The notes: generated by a model not told the origin, from the sequence alone. Numbered from the stretch's first letter, positions 16,132-25,282 are shown. The stretch is DNA of 64,000 nucleotides from DAIPKP01 sp964545875 (GCA_964545875.1 CAZJHH010000001.1:1-64000); one strand, 5' to 3'. Numbers and translations are program-made.

Positions 16132-16822
16132 AGTATCCGTCTCCTTTCAGAACGAGTATGTCCACGAGGATTCCCGGAGTGACCACGTCGTTGGGGTCGA
16201 TCTCCCCCTGGGGGAGAATGGCGTCCACTTCCGCGATGACCAGATTTGCCGCGGTGGCCATGGCGGGGTTGAAGTTTCTTCCCGTGCCGTAGTAGGTGAG
16301 GTTTCCCCACCGGTCCGCCTTATATCCCCGGATAATGGCCACATCCGCCGTCAGAGGGAGCTCCAGAATGAATTTTCTTCCATTCACTTCCAGAACCTGT
16401 TTTCCCTCTTCGTGAATGGTTCCCACTCCCGTGGGAGTGAGAAATCCCCCAAGGCCGAATCCGCCGCAGCGAATGCGTTCCACGAAGGATCCCTGGGGAA
16501 CGAGTTCCAGCTCTATTTTCCCCTGGTTGTAGAGGCTCTGGGTGGTCCGGTTCAATCCGATATGGGATGCGGTTACCTTGCGGCAGAGTTCGTTCACCAC
16601 GAGCTTGCCCTGTCCGATTCCCTCGGGGTGTTCGTCGTTGGCGTAGAGAGTATCGTTTGCGATGAGATGAAGATCCCTGGTTCCCTGGGCCACCAGGGCG
16701 TCGATGAGGGTGTAGGGAACTCCCGCATAATTGAAGCCCCCCACCATCAGGGAAGAGCCGGGCTTGATGTGCGTCACCGCCTCCTCGGCGGACATGACCG
16801 GCTTGATAAGTTTATGTGTCAT
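16115..16822 (-). CDS. atoD: 3-oxoacid/acetoacetate CoA-transferase subunit A
   Basis: 235 residues, with AAGGAGGTG upstream of ATG 16822 on the minus strand. The family I alpha-subunit signature GSSLMVGGFNYAGVPYTLIDAL is near the N-terminus, and GGFGLGGFLTPTGVGT and ADVAIIRGYKADRWGNL follow in the expected order. It forms the CoA-transferase with the overlapping subunit B gene. The stop of the TRAP permease lies 18 bases upstream, so carrier and transferase are almost certainly co-transcribed. Confidence 0.9.
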   Translation of the reverse strand: MTHKLIKPVMSAEEAVTHIKPGSSLMVGGFNYAGVPYTLIDALVAQGTRDLHLIANDTLYANDEHPEGIGQGKLVVNELCRKVTASHIGLNRTTQSLYNQGKIELELVPQGSFVERIRCGGFGLGGFLTPTGVGTIHEEGKQVLEVNGRKFILELPLTADVAIIRGYKADRWGNLTYYGTGRNFNPAMATAANLVIAEVDAILPQGEIDPNDVVTPGILVDILVLKGDGYYASRT

Positions 16823-16840
16823 GATGCGGATGACACCTCC

Positions 16841-18814
16841 TTAAGATTGCGAGCCGTCGGAAGAAGGAATCCCCGAGGTTTGCGCCGTGGCTTTTGTGGC
16901 TTTTCTCTTCTGAAAAAGGAAAACGCCTATCAGAATGGCAAGGGCGAGAAGATCCGTATAGATGTTCGGAACGATGAGCAGGAAGGGCACCACGAGAAGA
17001 AAGATTCTCTCGAAGAACGAGAGCTTCGAGAAATAGTATCCCTGAACGGCTGCGGCGAGGCCGATAATCGCCATGAGCGCCGTGCCGAAGGCGAAGATGA
17101 TCTGAAGAATGTTTCCCTGGAAGAGGAGATGGCTGTTGTAGATGAACATGTAGGGAACGAGAAAGCCCGCCATGGCGGTGAGAAGGGCGGTAAAGCCTGT
17201 CTTGATGGCGTTGCTTCCGGCGATTCCTGCGGCGGCGTAGGTGGCCAGCGCCACGGGGGGTGTCACGTCCGCCAGAACCCCGAAGTAGAGACAGAAGAGA
17301 TGTGCCGACATGAGGGGCACTCCCATCTGGAGAAGTGCCGGAGCCGCCAGGGTGGAGGTGATGATGTACTGTGCCGTGGTGGGAACTCCCATGCCGAGAA
17401 TGATGGAGCCGATCATGGTGAGTATCAGAGCCAGAGGGAGAATTCCTCCCGAAAGGCTGATAACGAAAGATGAGAAGGCCAGGCCGATTCCCGTAATGCC
17501 GATGATGCCGATGACGAGGCCCGAGCAGGCACATGCTGCGGCTACTTCGATGGCTCCGATACCGCCGTTGATGAGGGCGTTGAGAATACGCATGGGGGTC
17601 ATGCGGTATTCCGCCTTGCCGAACCAGGAGACCATCACCATCAGGACGATGGACCAGAACACCGCTTTCACCGCGGAATAGCCCAGGGCCAGGAAGACCA
17701 CCAGGGTAATGATGGGAAGGAGAAGATGCCATCCTTCCTTGAGAACTCTGCCTACCCGGGGGGCGGTCTCTGCGGCGATACTCTTGATGCCGAGCTTGCC
17801 CGCCCGGAAGTGCACCATGGCCATGATGGAGATGAAGTAGAGCGTGGCGGGAATCGCTGCGGCTACCACGATGTTCCAGTAGGAAATGCCCAGAAACTGG
17901 GCCATGATGAACGCCGCGGCTCCCATAACGGGAGGCATGACCTGCCCCCCCGTGGAAGAGGCGGCCACCACGGCTCCCGAAAAAGCCGGGCTGAATCCGG
18001 CCTTTTTCATCAGAGGAATGGTAAAGGCTCCCGTGGTTACCGCATTTGCCACGGAGCTTCCGGAAACCGTTCCCATAAGGCCGCTGGCTACCACTGCCGC
18101 CTTGCCCGGTCCGCCCTGGCTGCGTCCCGTAAGAGCGAGGGCGAGGTCGATGAAGAACTGTCCCGCTCCGGAAACCTTCAGAATGGCTCCGAAGAGAACG
18201 AAGAGGAAGATGAAGGAAGCGGAAACCCCCAGGGGTACTCCGAAGATTCCGTCGGTACGAAGATACTGGAAGGGGGCGATTTCTTCGATGGGAAAGCCTC
18301 CGTGCCCCAGAATGCCGGGAAAGTAGGGGCCGAAGAGCGCGTAGAGTATGGCAATAATGGCCACGATGGGAAGAGGCCATCCCATGGCACGGCGTCCTCC
18401 TTCGATGACCAGGATAATCATCATCACTCCCAGATAGACATCCGAAGGTATGGGCATACCTTCTCGCATGGCGATGGCGTTCCAGTTCAGAAGGATATTC
18501 AGACAGCCCACCACCACCATTCCCGCAAAAACCCAGTCCCAAAGATCGATCTTGTTCTTGGGGCGGGATTTTGTGGCCGGATAGAGGAGAAAGACCAGAC
18601 TTCCCATGAACATCCAGTGAACTCCTCTCTGGTACATGGCCGGGAGAAGTCCGAAGGCTGCCGTGTAAAGGTGGAAGATGGAGGCTGAAAGGGCAATGCC
18701 CGCCACCACCCAGTACTGCCACCCCGAAAGTTTGCGTCTGTTTGTTTCGATAACCTCTTCTTCCAGAGCCGGAGGAGAAGTCTGTTCCTCGGGCAGATTA
18801 TGTTCGATATTCAT
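16841..18814 (-). CDS. TRAP transporter, fused 4TM/12TM permease (TAXI-associated type)
   Basis: The frame is open from 18841, but ATG 18814 has GGAGGT six bases before it and gives MNIEHNLPEEQ. The 657-residue product is a fusion of the small and large TRAP membrane subunits: an N-terminal group of four to five membrane helices, then about twelve, with the conserved large-subunit stretches ATGSSTGGQVMPPVMGAAAF-like (here AASSTGGQVMPPVMGAAAFI) and LGMGVPTTAQYIITS. Such fusions pair with TAXI-type receptors, and one is encoded just upstream. The system would import an organic anion, possibly an amino or keto acid, driven by an ion gradient. Substrate is unknown; downstream CoA transferase and upstream aminotransferase hint at it. 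Confidence 0.92.
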   Translation of the reverse strand: MNIEHNLPEEQTSPPALEEEVIETNRRKLSGWQYWVVAGIALSASIFHLYTAAFGLLPAMYQRGVHWMFMGSLVFLLYPATKSRPKNKIDLWDWVFAGMVVVGCLNILLNWNAIAMREGMPIPSDVYLGVMMIILVIEGGRRAMGWPLPIVAIIAILYALFGPYFPGILGHGGFPIEEIAPFQYLRTDGIFGVPLGVSASFIFLFVLFGAILKVSGAGQFFIDLALALTGRSQGGPGKAAVVASGLMGTVSGSSVANAVTTGAFTIPLMKKAGFSPAFSGAVVAASSTGGQVMPPVMGAAAFIMAQFLGISYWNIVVAAAIPATLYFISIMAMVHFRAGKLGIKSIAAETAPRVGRVLKEGWHLLLPIITLVVFLALGYSAVKAVFWSIVLMVMVSWFGKAEYRMTPMRILNALINGGIGAIEVAAACACSGLVIGIIGITGIGLAFSSFVISLSGGILPLALILTMIGSIILGMGVPTTAQYIITSTLAAPALLQMGVPLMSAHLFCLYFGVLADVTPPVALATYAAAGIAGSNAIKTGFTALLTAMAGFLVPYMFIYNSHLLFQGNILQIIFAFGTALMAIIGLAAAVQGYYFSKLSFFERIFLLVVPFLLIVPNIYTDLLALAILIGVFLFQKRKATKATAQTSGIPSSDGSQS

Positions 18815-18853
18815 ATACAGACCTCCACTATGGAACACCATAAATTTTTTGGG

Positions 18854-18894
18854 AAGGCTCCCGGCGAATCCTGAAAGGAACCGCCGGGAGCCTT
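18854..18894 (-). promoter_or_regulatory. Hairpin between receptor and permease genes
   Basis: Perfect 13-base arms AAGGCTCCCGGCG and CGCCGGGAGCCTT lie between the receptor stop (18944) and permease start (18814). There is no long T run just after it on the minus strand until AAAAAATTT eight bases on. Such hairpins often protect the receptor mRNA or thin out transcription so that receptor outnumbers permease (inference). Confidence 0.6.
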
Positions 18895-18943
18895 TTACGG
18901 TAGAACTTCTCGAAAATATGATTGTGTATCGACGGTGAAGCGG

Positions 18944-19894
18944 TTATTTCATTTCGATGCCCTGTTCCTCGAAGTACTTCTTGGCTCCCGACACGAAATC
19001 GGTGATACCCACGCTGGCGGATTCGGGGACGAAATGTGCCGCCTGCTGGGTGATGTTCATGAAGCTTTCCCGGTTCTCGATGATGGTCTTTACGAGATTG
19101 TAGGCGAGGGTCTCGTCCATATCGTCCCGAACCACGAGGTAGTTGCTGTCGGCGATGGTGAGGACATCCTCCTGGACGCTCTCGTAGGTGCCGCTCTTGA
19201 TGGTGTAGGAGATGAGGAAGGGATTGGTCTCCACGACCTTCTGTACCAGCTCCGGCTCCAGGGGAATAAGAACCACGTCGCGCTGGGCCGCCACTTCGAG
19301 CACCGCGGAGCCCGGAGCCGCAAAGTTCCAGAACACCGCATCCACGTTGCCGTCCTTCAACGCCATGACACCTTCAGGCTGGGTAAGCTGCTGCCTTGAA
19401 AAATCCTTCTCGGGATCGATTCCCGCAGCGGCCAGAATGAGATTGGTCAGAATCTGGTCGCCTCCTCCGGGAGCACCCACGGAGACTCTCTTTCCCTTGA
19501 TGTCCTCGAGCTTGGTGATTCCCGTACCCTTGGTAGTTACGAGGTGCTGGGGGGCAGGGTACATGCTCATGAGAATCTGCAGGGGAAGCTTGCCGTCGGG
19601 CTCGAAAGCCTCGGTACCCGTAATGGCCTGATAGAGAGCGGATCCCATGGTCATGCCGATCTGGGCGCGGCCCGAGGCCACGAGACGGCAGTTTTCCCGG
19701 GAGGCCGAAGTGGCCCGGGAGGTGGCCCGAACCCCGATGTCGGCGTTCGTCAAGACTTCCGCCATGGCTCCGCCGAGGGGATAGTACGTTCCCCCCACGC
19801 CGCCGCTGCCGATGGTGATAAAGGTGGCGGCAGAACCCAGAGATGCGAACACCATAATGCCGATAAGCGCGAATGCCAGAATTCCCTTCTTCAT
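18944..19894 (-). CDS. TAXI-family TRAP solute receptor, exported
   Basis: The frame is open from 20131, but the true start is ATG 19894, which has AAGGAGGA upstream and opens a signal peptide (MKKGILAFALIGIMVFASLG, cleavage near SAA). The mature part starts TFITIGSGGVGGTYYPLGGA, the hallmark of TAXI receptors, and continues with TSASRENCRLVASGRAQIGM and VSVGAPGGGDQILTN. 316 residues, normal for the family. It binds the substrate outside the membrane and hands it to the permease encoded next. Known TAXI ligands include glutamate-like and other organic acids; none can be chosen here. Confidence 0.92.
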   Translation of the reverse strand: MKKGILAFALIGIMVFASLGSAATFITIGSGGVGGTYYPLGGAMAEVLTNADIGVRATSRATSASRENCRLVASGRAQIGMTMGSALYQAITGTEAFEPDGKLPLQILMSMYPAPQHLVTTKGTGITKLEDIKGKRVSVGAPGGGDQILTNLILAAAGIDPEKDFSRQQLTQPEGVMALKDGNVDAVFWNFAAPGSAVLEVAAQRDVVLIPLEPELVQKVVETNPFLISYTIKSGTYESVQEDVLTIADSNYLVVRDDMDETLAYNLVKTIIENRESFMNITQQAAHFVPESASVGITDFVSGAKKYFEEQGIEMK

Positions 19895-19953
19895 GTACAA
19901 CTTCCTCCTTTTTGGTGCGAGTTTTTTGGTGCAAGATACGGGGCCTTTGCCCG

Positions 19954-21321
19954 TTATCCTTTTGCCTTGAGCGCCTCCGAGGCGGCCTTCAGGCCATCCA
20001 GAAGACGATCCGTCATGATGTCCATCTCCTCTTTCGTGGCGATGAGAGGCGGGGCGAAAAGGAGCTGATCCCCCGCTACGCCTCCGATCTGTCCCGTTCC
20101 GGGATAGATCACCAGATTGCGCTTTATGCACTCGTTCGTTACAAGGGCGGCGGCCTTCAGAGACGGGGGGAAGGGGGCTTTGGTTTTTTTGTCCGCCACG
20201 AGTTCGATTCCCCGCATCATTCCCATGCCTCGAACATCCCCCACGATGGGAATTTCACGGAGAGCGGGGATTTTCTCCTCGAAGTAGGTTCCCATGAGGG
20301 CGGCATTTTCGAAGACCCGGTGTTTTTTCATGTATTGAATGGTAGCCACTACCGCAGCGGCGGTAACGGGATTGCCGTTGTAGGTATGACCGTGCTGGAA
20401 GGAACCGCTGCCATCCCGGATGGTTTCGGCAATTTCCTTGGTGACGATCATGGCTCCCACCGGGGCGTACCCTCCGGTGAGGGCCTTGGCGGAACAGATA
20501 ATGTCCGGAGTGACATCCCAGTGCTGGGTACAGAAGGGTTTTCCCGTCCGTCCCATGCCGGTCATGATTTCGTCGGCCACCAGAAGCACGTCGTATCTGG
20601 TGCATATCTCCCGGACTATGGGCCAGTATTCTTTCGGAGGGTTCAGGCCCCCCGCAGTGGAACCCACCACGGGCTCGGCAAAGAAGGCCGCCACCGCTTC
20701 GGGGCCGATTCGCAGAATTTCGCTTTCAAGAGCCCGGGCACAAGCCACGTCGCATGCGGGGTACGTGAGGTTGTAGGGGCAGCGGTAGCAGTAGTGAGGC
20801 TGAATCTTGGGGTGTTCTTTGAAGAGGGGGGCGAAGGTGCGCCGCCGGGCCATGCTGCCTGCGAGTCCCATGGTTCCAAGGGTTCCTCCGTGGTAGGAGT
20901 TCCAGCGGGCGATAATCTCGGTTTTGCCGGAGCCCTTGCCGTCCCGCTCCACGAAGAACTGGCGAACCATTTTCATGGCCGATTCGATGGCCTCGCTCCC
21001 GCCGCTGATGAACCAGGCGTAGTCCAATCCGTCCTGGGTGAGCGAACAGAGTTCCTCCGCCGCCTCCACGGATTTCTTGTTGTTCCAGCGGGAGGGATGG
21101 GCGAACTCCATGGCCAGAAGCTGTTCGTAGATCGCCTGGGCGATCTCCTTGACGCCATGTCCGATATTCGAGAGTAGCGCGCCGCTGCATCCGTCGATAA
21201 AAGCGTTTCCGTCCTCGTCGTAGAGATAAATTCCCTCTCCACGAACTGCCGTTCTGAGATTTCCCTTGAAGCTTCGAGGTATGAAATGTCCGAGATCCAC
21301 TGAAGAAGCAACTCCTTCCAT
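19954..21321 (-). CDS. Class-III (omega) aminotransferase
   Basis: 455 residues from ATG 21321; GTG 21300 is a good alternative because GGAAGGAG lies between the two starts and none lies before 21321. Class-III features: FISGGSEAIESAMKM for phosphate binding, SYHGGTLG, LLVADEIMTGMGRTG with the pyridine-binding Asp, and Lys279 in SAKALTGGYAP as the Schiff-base lysine. A Cys-rich insert, CYRCPYNLTYPACDVACARA, is also present. The class acts on omega- or beta-amino groups. Placed between an RpiR regulator and a TAXI importer with CoA transferase and thiolase downstream, it probably deaminates the imported compound to a keto acid. Substrate is inference. Confidence 0.88.
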   Translation of the reverse strand: MEGVASSVDLGHFIPRSFKGNLRTAVRGEGIYLYDEDGNAFIDGCSGALLSNIGHGVKEIAQAIYEQLLAMEFAHPSRWNNKKSVEAAEELCSLTQDGLDYAWFISGGSEAIESAMKMVRQFFVERDGKGSGKTEIIARWNSYHGGTLGTMGLAGSMARRRTFAPLFKEHPKIQPHYCYRCPYNLTYPACDVACARALESEILRIGPEAVAAFFAEPVVGSTAGGLNPPKEYWPIVREICTRYDVLLVADEIMTGMGRTGKPFCTQHWDVTPDIICSAKALTGGYAPVGAMIVTKEIAETIRDGSGSFQHGHTYNGNPVTAAAVVATIQYMKKHRVFENAALMGTYFEEKIPALREIPIVGDVRGMGMMRGIELVADKKTKAPFPPSLKAAALVTNECIKRNLVIYPGTGQIGGVAGDQLLFAPPLIATKEEMDIMTDRLLDGLKAASEALKAKG

Positions 21322-21345
21322 TTTTTGGACTTGAAAACAGGTTTG

Positions 21346-22191
21346 TTACCGATCTCTATGGTTTGTATAGACCTTATCCTCCCTCCAGCGGCTTTCAAGC
21401 ATTCCGAGCTTTTCCGTGACATTCTCCCCCAGGTGCTGGGCGACACTCAGAATAAGGCAGTTCAGAACGCTCATGGGAGCTGCGAAGGAGTCAATGAACG
21501 CTACGGGTTCGTAGGGCACCGAGAGTACATAATCCTTTTGGGCCGCCAGAGGACTTGCAAGATCGTCGGTGACCACGGCGGTGGTCAATCCGAGCCGGGC
21601 CGCGGTTTCGAGAACCTGTACGGTCCAGGAGGAATACCTGGGAAAGCTGATTCCGAGGACGATACTCCCGGAGGGAGCGTTTGCCAGCATTTCGAAGGGC
21701 ATGTCCAGGCTGACATTTTTGACGTTCGGAAGAATCCAGGAGAGGTAGAACGAAAGGTAGTAGGTAAGGGCGAAGGAGCTGCGATACCCCGCGAGATAGA
21801 CCGCATCGGCGTTCGCCATGGCTTCTCCCAGGCGGTTCAGGCTTTCCGAGGAAATTGTGGAGAGGGCCAGGGTGAGAGCTCCCAGATCTTTTCGGATGGC
21901 ACGCTCGAAAAAATCGTACTCCTGGGTGGATTCGTAGTCTTTCAGCCGCTCCAGCGTGGAGAGATGATTCATCAGAAGATCCGTCATGGTGCTCCGCATT
22001 TCGTGATATCCCGAAAAATCCAGAAGGTGGGCAAGGCGGATTACCGTGGTTTCGCTTACTCCCACCCGCTTGCCGAGCTGCGAGGCGGTGAGAAAGGCCG
22101 CCTCCCTCGGATTTCCGAGGATGTAATTCGCCACCAGGGCCTGCCCCGGGGTCATGTCCTTGCGTCGGAAAAGAATACGTTCTCTGAGCAT
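21346..22191 (-). CDS. RpiR/MurR-family transcriptional regulator
   Basis: ATG 22191 is preceded by AAGGAGGG; the longer frame from 22227 lacks a site. The 281-residue product has an N-terminal RpiR helix-turn-helix (FLTASQLGKRVGVSETTVIR) and a C-terminal SIS-type domain (VYLAGYRSSFALTYYL, SIVLGISFPRYSSWTVQVLE). SIS domains usually bind phosphosugars, but many RpiR proteins beside aminotransferase or transporter genes respond to other small molecules. It lies 24 bases before the aminotransferase in the same direction and is likely the first gene and local regulator of the operon. Confidence 0.85.
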   Translation of the reverse strand: MLRERILFRRKDMTPGQALVANYILGNPREAAFLTASQLGKRVGVSETTVIRLAHLLDFSGYHEMRSTMTDLLMNHLSTLERLKDYESTQEYDFFERAIRKDLGALTLALSTISSESLNRLGEAMANADAVYLAGYRSSFALTYYLSFYLSWILPNVKNVSLDMPFEMLANAPSGSIVLGISFPRYSSWTVQVLETAARLGLTTAVVTDDLASPLAAQKDYVLSVPYEPVAFIDSFAAPMSVLNCLILSVAQHLGENVTEKLGMLESRWREDKVYTNHRDR

Positions 22192-22356
22192 GGGCCCTCC
22201 TTGAAGGAGAAAAAACTTTTTATCCAACGGAATGAAGTTGTTCCTTCATAGAGAGTAGTAAAAAAATTATGCCTTGTCAAATGGATATGACGAAACTTCG
22301 ATAAATGCACTCAAATTAACGGCGGAAAGATGGACCTTATAGCAACCATGGCAACG

Positions 22357-22390
22357 GAAAAAGGGAGGCTCCCTTTCGGGGCCCCCCTTG
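22357..22390 (-). terminator. Terminator after hcp
   Basis: On the minus strand, AAGGGGGGC and GCCTCCCTT arms plus inner CCC/GGG enclose GAAA, followed by TTTTT. Good stem with tetraloop and U tract at the end of the hcp operon. Confidence 0.8.
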
Positions 22391-22428
22391 GTGTGTCGTC
22401 TGGATTTTTTCGAGAAATACGGAAATTT

Positions 22429-24093
22429 TTACTTTCCCGCCATCATGGCGGCCACGTCGGTCTCTACGTCGGCGATACCCTGAATGCCGAAGGTGTCCAC
22501 CAGTACCTTCGCCACGTTGGGAGAGAGGAAGGCGGGAATGGTGGGGCCCAGGCGGATGTTCTTCACTCCCAGATGGAGCAGGGCCAGGAGCACCGCCACG
22601 GCCTTCTGTTCGTACCAGGCGATGTCGTAGGAGATGGGCAGATCGTTGATGTCCGCGGCACCGAAAACTTCCTTGAGTTTCAGGGCGATCACCGCCAGGG
22701 AGTAGGAGTCGTTGCACTGTCCCGCATCGAGCACCCGGGGGATGCCTCCGATATCTCCGAGATCCAGTTTGTTGTACCGGTACTTGGCACATCCCGCGGT
22801 GAGGATCACCGTATCCTTGGGAAGGGCTTTGGCCACTTCGGTGTAGTAATCCCGGCTCTTGTGGCGTCCGTCGCACCCCGCCATCACCACGAAGCGCTTG
22901 ATGGCGCCGCTCTTTACCGCCTCTACCACCTTATCCGCCAGAGCGAGAACCTGGTTGTGGGCAAAGCCTCCCACGATACTTCCCGTCTCGATCTCCTTCG
23001 GAGGAGGACAGGCTTTCGCCTTGGCGATGACGGCGGAAAAGTCCTTGGGCTTGCCGCTCACCCGGGGAGGAATGTGGGGCGTATCGGGGTAACCCGCCAT
23101 GCCCGTGGTAAAGAGCCGGTCCGCATAGGTGTTGTTCTGCCTGAGAGGCACCAGACAGTTGGTGGTCATGAGGATAGCGCCGTTGAAGGATTCGAACTCC
23201 TCGTTCTGCTTCCACCAGGAACTTCCGTAATTACCCACGAAGTGGTCGTATTTTTTGAAGGCGGGATAATAGTTTGCCGGAAGCATTTCGCTGTGGGTAT
23301 ACACGTCCACTCCGGTGCCCTCGGTCTGCTTGAGAAGATCTTCCATGTCCCGCAGATCGTGGCCGCTGATGAGAATGGCGGGGTTGTTCCGCACCCCGAT
23401 ATTTACCTTGGTGATCTCCGGGTTTCCGTAGGTGGAGGTATTGGCCTTGTCCAGGAGGGCCATGGTCTGTACCGCCTTTTCTCCCGCCTGGAGCACCAGC
23501 CCCGTCATGGCATCCACGGAAAGATTCTTGGTGGTGGAGGCCAGAGCGGTCATGAAAAAGTCGTAAATTTCGGTGTCCTCATGCTCCAGCACCGCCGCAT
23601 GTTCCGCATAGGCGGCGATTCCTTTGAGCCCGATGGTAAGCAGTTCCCGGAGGGAGCGCACATCTTCGTTCTCCGTGGAGAGAACACCCACGGATCTCGC
23701 CTTTTCCCGGAAGGCCTCCAACCCCTGGGCGTACCAGGTAGCGGCATCGTGCATATCCTCTCCGAAGGGTTTGCCGTGCTTCTTCTCGTATTCCTTCAGA
23801 AAAATCTCTTTCAGGGCATCCCGGCGCTTGAGCCCTTCCTGTACCCGGGCCACGAAGACTTTGTCGTCCCAGTTCGCGTTGGTGATGGTGGTGAAAAGGC
23901 TCTCCCCGACAAAGCTTCCTTCCTGGGGAAGGGAGATTCCCTCTTCCTTTCCCTTTTCATGCCAGAGAGCTATTCCTTTGAGCGTATAGATAAGGAGATC
24001 CTGAAGATTTGCGGTCTCTTCGGGCTTGCCGCAGACTCCCCGAACCGTACATCCCTTGTTTTGCGCGGTTTCCTGACACTGAAAACAGTACAT
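22429..24093 (-). CDS. hcp: Hybrid cluster protein (hydroxylamine reductase / NO-handling)
   Basis: The frame is open from 24165, but ATG 24093 has AAGGAGG at proper distance and gives MYCFQCQETAQ. Length 554 residues, as in class I hybrid cluster proteins of anaerobes. The N-terminal cluster motif is Cys-x2-Cys-x8-Cys-x5-Cys (CFQCQETAQNKGCTVRGVC), and hybrid-cluster ligands are in GHDLRDMEDLL, TNCLVP, GCDGRHKSRDYYTEVAKALP and GQCNDSYSLAVIAL. The protein handles nitric oxide or hydroxylamine in the cytosol. It ends an operon with a cupin and a DUF2249/AhpD-like gene, divergent from a Crp/Fnr regulator with an FNR-type site between. That context supports nitrosative-stress control. Confidence 0.95.
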   Translation of the reverse strand: MYCFQCQETAQNKGCTVRGVCGKPEETANLQDLLIYTLKGIALWHEKGKEEGISLPQEGSFVGESLFTTITNANWDDKVFVARVQEGLKRRDALKEIFLKEYEKKHGKPFGEDMHDAATWYAQGLEAFREKARSVGVLSTENEDVRSLRELLTIGLKGIAAYAEHAAVLEHEDTEIYDFFMTALASTTKNLSVDAMTGLVLQAGEKAVQTMALLDKANTSTYGNPEITKVNIGVRNNPAILISGHDLRDMEDLLKQTEGTGVDVYTHSEMLPANYYPAFKKYDHFVGNYGSSWWKQNEEFESFNGAILMTTNCLVPLRQNNTYADRLFTTGMAGYPDTPHIPPRVSGKPKDFSAVIAKAKACPPPKEIETGSIVGGFAHNQVLALADKVVEAVKSGAIKRFVVMAGCDGRHKSRDYYTEVAKALPKDTVILTAGCAKYRYNKLDLGDIGGIPRVLDAGQCNDSYSLAVIALKLKEVFGAADINDLPISYDIAWYEQKAVAVLLALLHLGVKNIRLGPTIPAFLSPNVAKVLVDTFGIQGIADVETDVAAMMAGK

Positions 24094-24176
24094 ATGCATC
24101 CTCCTTTTCTTGATCACTTCATTCTGCACTCCTGCGGCATTTCTCCAAGGAGAGCGCCGCTCCACACCGCTAAGCC

Positions 24177-24515
24177 TTACAGGATTTTTGCGGAATTTCC
24201 GGGACGGGGGGTTTTCACCACCAGCACCCGGAAGACTTCCGTGCTTTCATTGTACCAGCAGTGGGGAATATCCTTGGGGCTCTCGATGAGAGTGTCCCGG
24301 GAGACTTCCCGCTTTTCCTCGCCGATCTCCACCATGCCGGTGCCTTCCAGCACGTAGAAGAAGACGTCCACCGGAGTGATGTGTTTCTTCAGGGCTTCGC
24401 CGGGTTTCAGGGTAATATGCATCACCTGGGCATCCGGAGAATCGTAGAGTTTGCAAACCTCCACACCGTGAGGATTCTGCACTTTTTCCGTTTCGAAGGG
24501 GGTGCGATACCGCAT
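24177..24515 (-). CDS. Small cupin-domain protein
   Basis: 112 residues; ATG 24515 with AGGAGG upstream. Cupin motif 1 is seen as HITLKPGEALKKHITPVDVFFYVLEGTG and motif 2 as PKDIPHCWYNES, giving His, His, Glu and His positions for a metal. Function within the family is not readable. It lies between the DUF2249/AhpD-like gene and hcp on the same strand, so it may serve the same stress response, for example by sensing or detoxifying a small molecule (inference). Confidence 0.8.
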   Translation of the reverse strand: MRYRTPFETEKVQNPHGVEVCKLYDSPDAQVMHITLKPGEALKKHITPVDVFFYVLEGTGMVEIGEEKREVSRDTLIESPKDIPHCWYNESTEVFRVLVVKTPRPGNSAKIL

Positions 24516-24580
24516 GATGTTTCCTCCTTTTTTCTTATTTCTTATCTGGTTTCGGAAATACCCCGAGGGCTTTTCCGGCT

Positions 24581-25282
24581 CTATCGCTGGGCCACGCTTA
24601 CCTGGGAATTGCTCTCTCCGAACTTTTCCAGCAGGGCCTTCATGATGGCGGAGTGTCCCTGTTTGCGGCCTTCCATCTCCTTGATGAGTTGGTAGGCTCC
24701 GAAAAGCGGGGAAGGGCCGATTTCCGAGGCGAAGGTGCCCATGCCCCCGTTCCAGGCGAAGAGGGAGAACATCTCGTCCATCTCCGGGATGGTAAGGCCG
24801 AGAGCGTAGGCCTTGATCAGCTCCCGGGTGGCCTGGCGGAACCGCCCCGCCCCCACTCCGTTGGCCAGGGAGAGGAGAAGTTTCGTCTTCAGATCCAGAG
24901 CGGGCGTCTCCTTGTTCCAGATCTCCTGCCAAAAGTTTACTGCCAATCCCGCCATGTTGTCACTAATTTTCTTAAAATTCAGAATAGCCGTTGGTTTGAG
25001 GGGAAGATCCCCCGCTTCCGCATAGGTGGGATCCCGCTCTTCGGTTCGGCAGAACCATACGTGGTACTCCTGGTCCGTCATCTTTTCGGTAAGGTGCTCG
25101 AATCCCATCTCTCCCAGGGCGGAATAGAGCGGAAGGGGTTCGAAAGTCTGGATTATCCGGAATCCCTCTCCCTTGGATGTCGCTGCGGCCCGTTTGAGCA
25201 ACCCCGGCAGAAAGTTTTCCGTGGCCTTGCGAAAGTCCAGGGAAGGAAAGGATTCCTTACGGCTTTCCCATTCTTTTTTCAT
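24581..25282 (-). CDS. DUF2249 domain fused to AhpD/carboxymuconolactone-decarboxylase-like domain
   Basis: 233 residues; ATG 25282 has CAGGAGGTG upstream. Residues about 38-90 (GEGFRIIQTFEPLPLYSALG, then EHLTEKMTDQEYHVWFCRTE) match the TusA-like DUF2249 fold found in proteins tied to denitrification and NO stress. Residues about 110-225 (LDLKTKLLLSLANGVGAGRF, TRELIKAYALGLTIPEMDEM) follow the helical AhpD/CMD pattern, but the CxxC pair of true AhpD peroxidase partners is absent. It begins the hcp operon and is directly downstream of the FNR-type box. Likely a nitrosative-stress protein without peroxidase activity; the exact role is unknown. Confidence 0.75.
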   Translation of the reverse strand: MKKEWESRKESFPSLDFRKATENFLPGLLKRAAATSKGEGFRIIQTFEPLPLYSALGEMGFEHLTEKMTDQEYHVWFCRTEERDPTYAEAGDLPLKPTAILNFKKISDNMAGLAVNFWQEIWNKETPALDLKTKLLLSLANGVGAGRFRQATRELIKAYALGLTIPEMDEMFSLFAWNGGMGTFASEIGPSPLFGAYQLIKEMEGRKQGHSAIMKALLEKFGESNSQVSVAQR

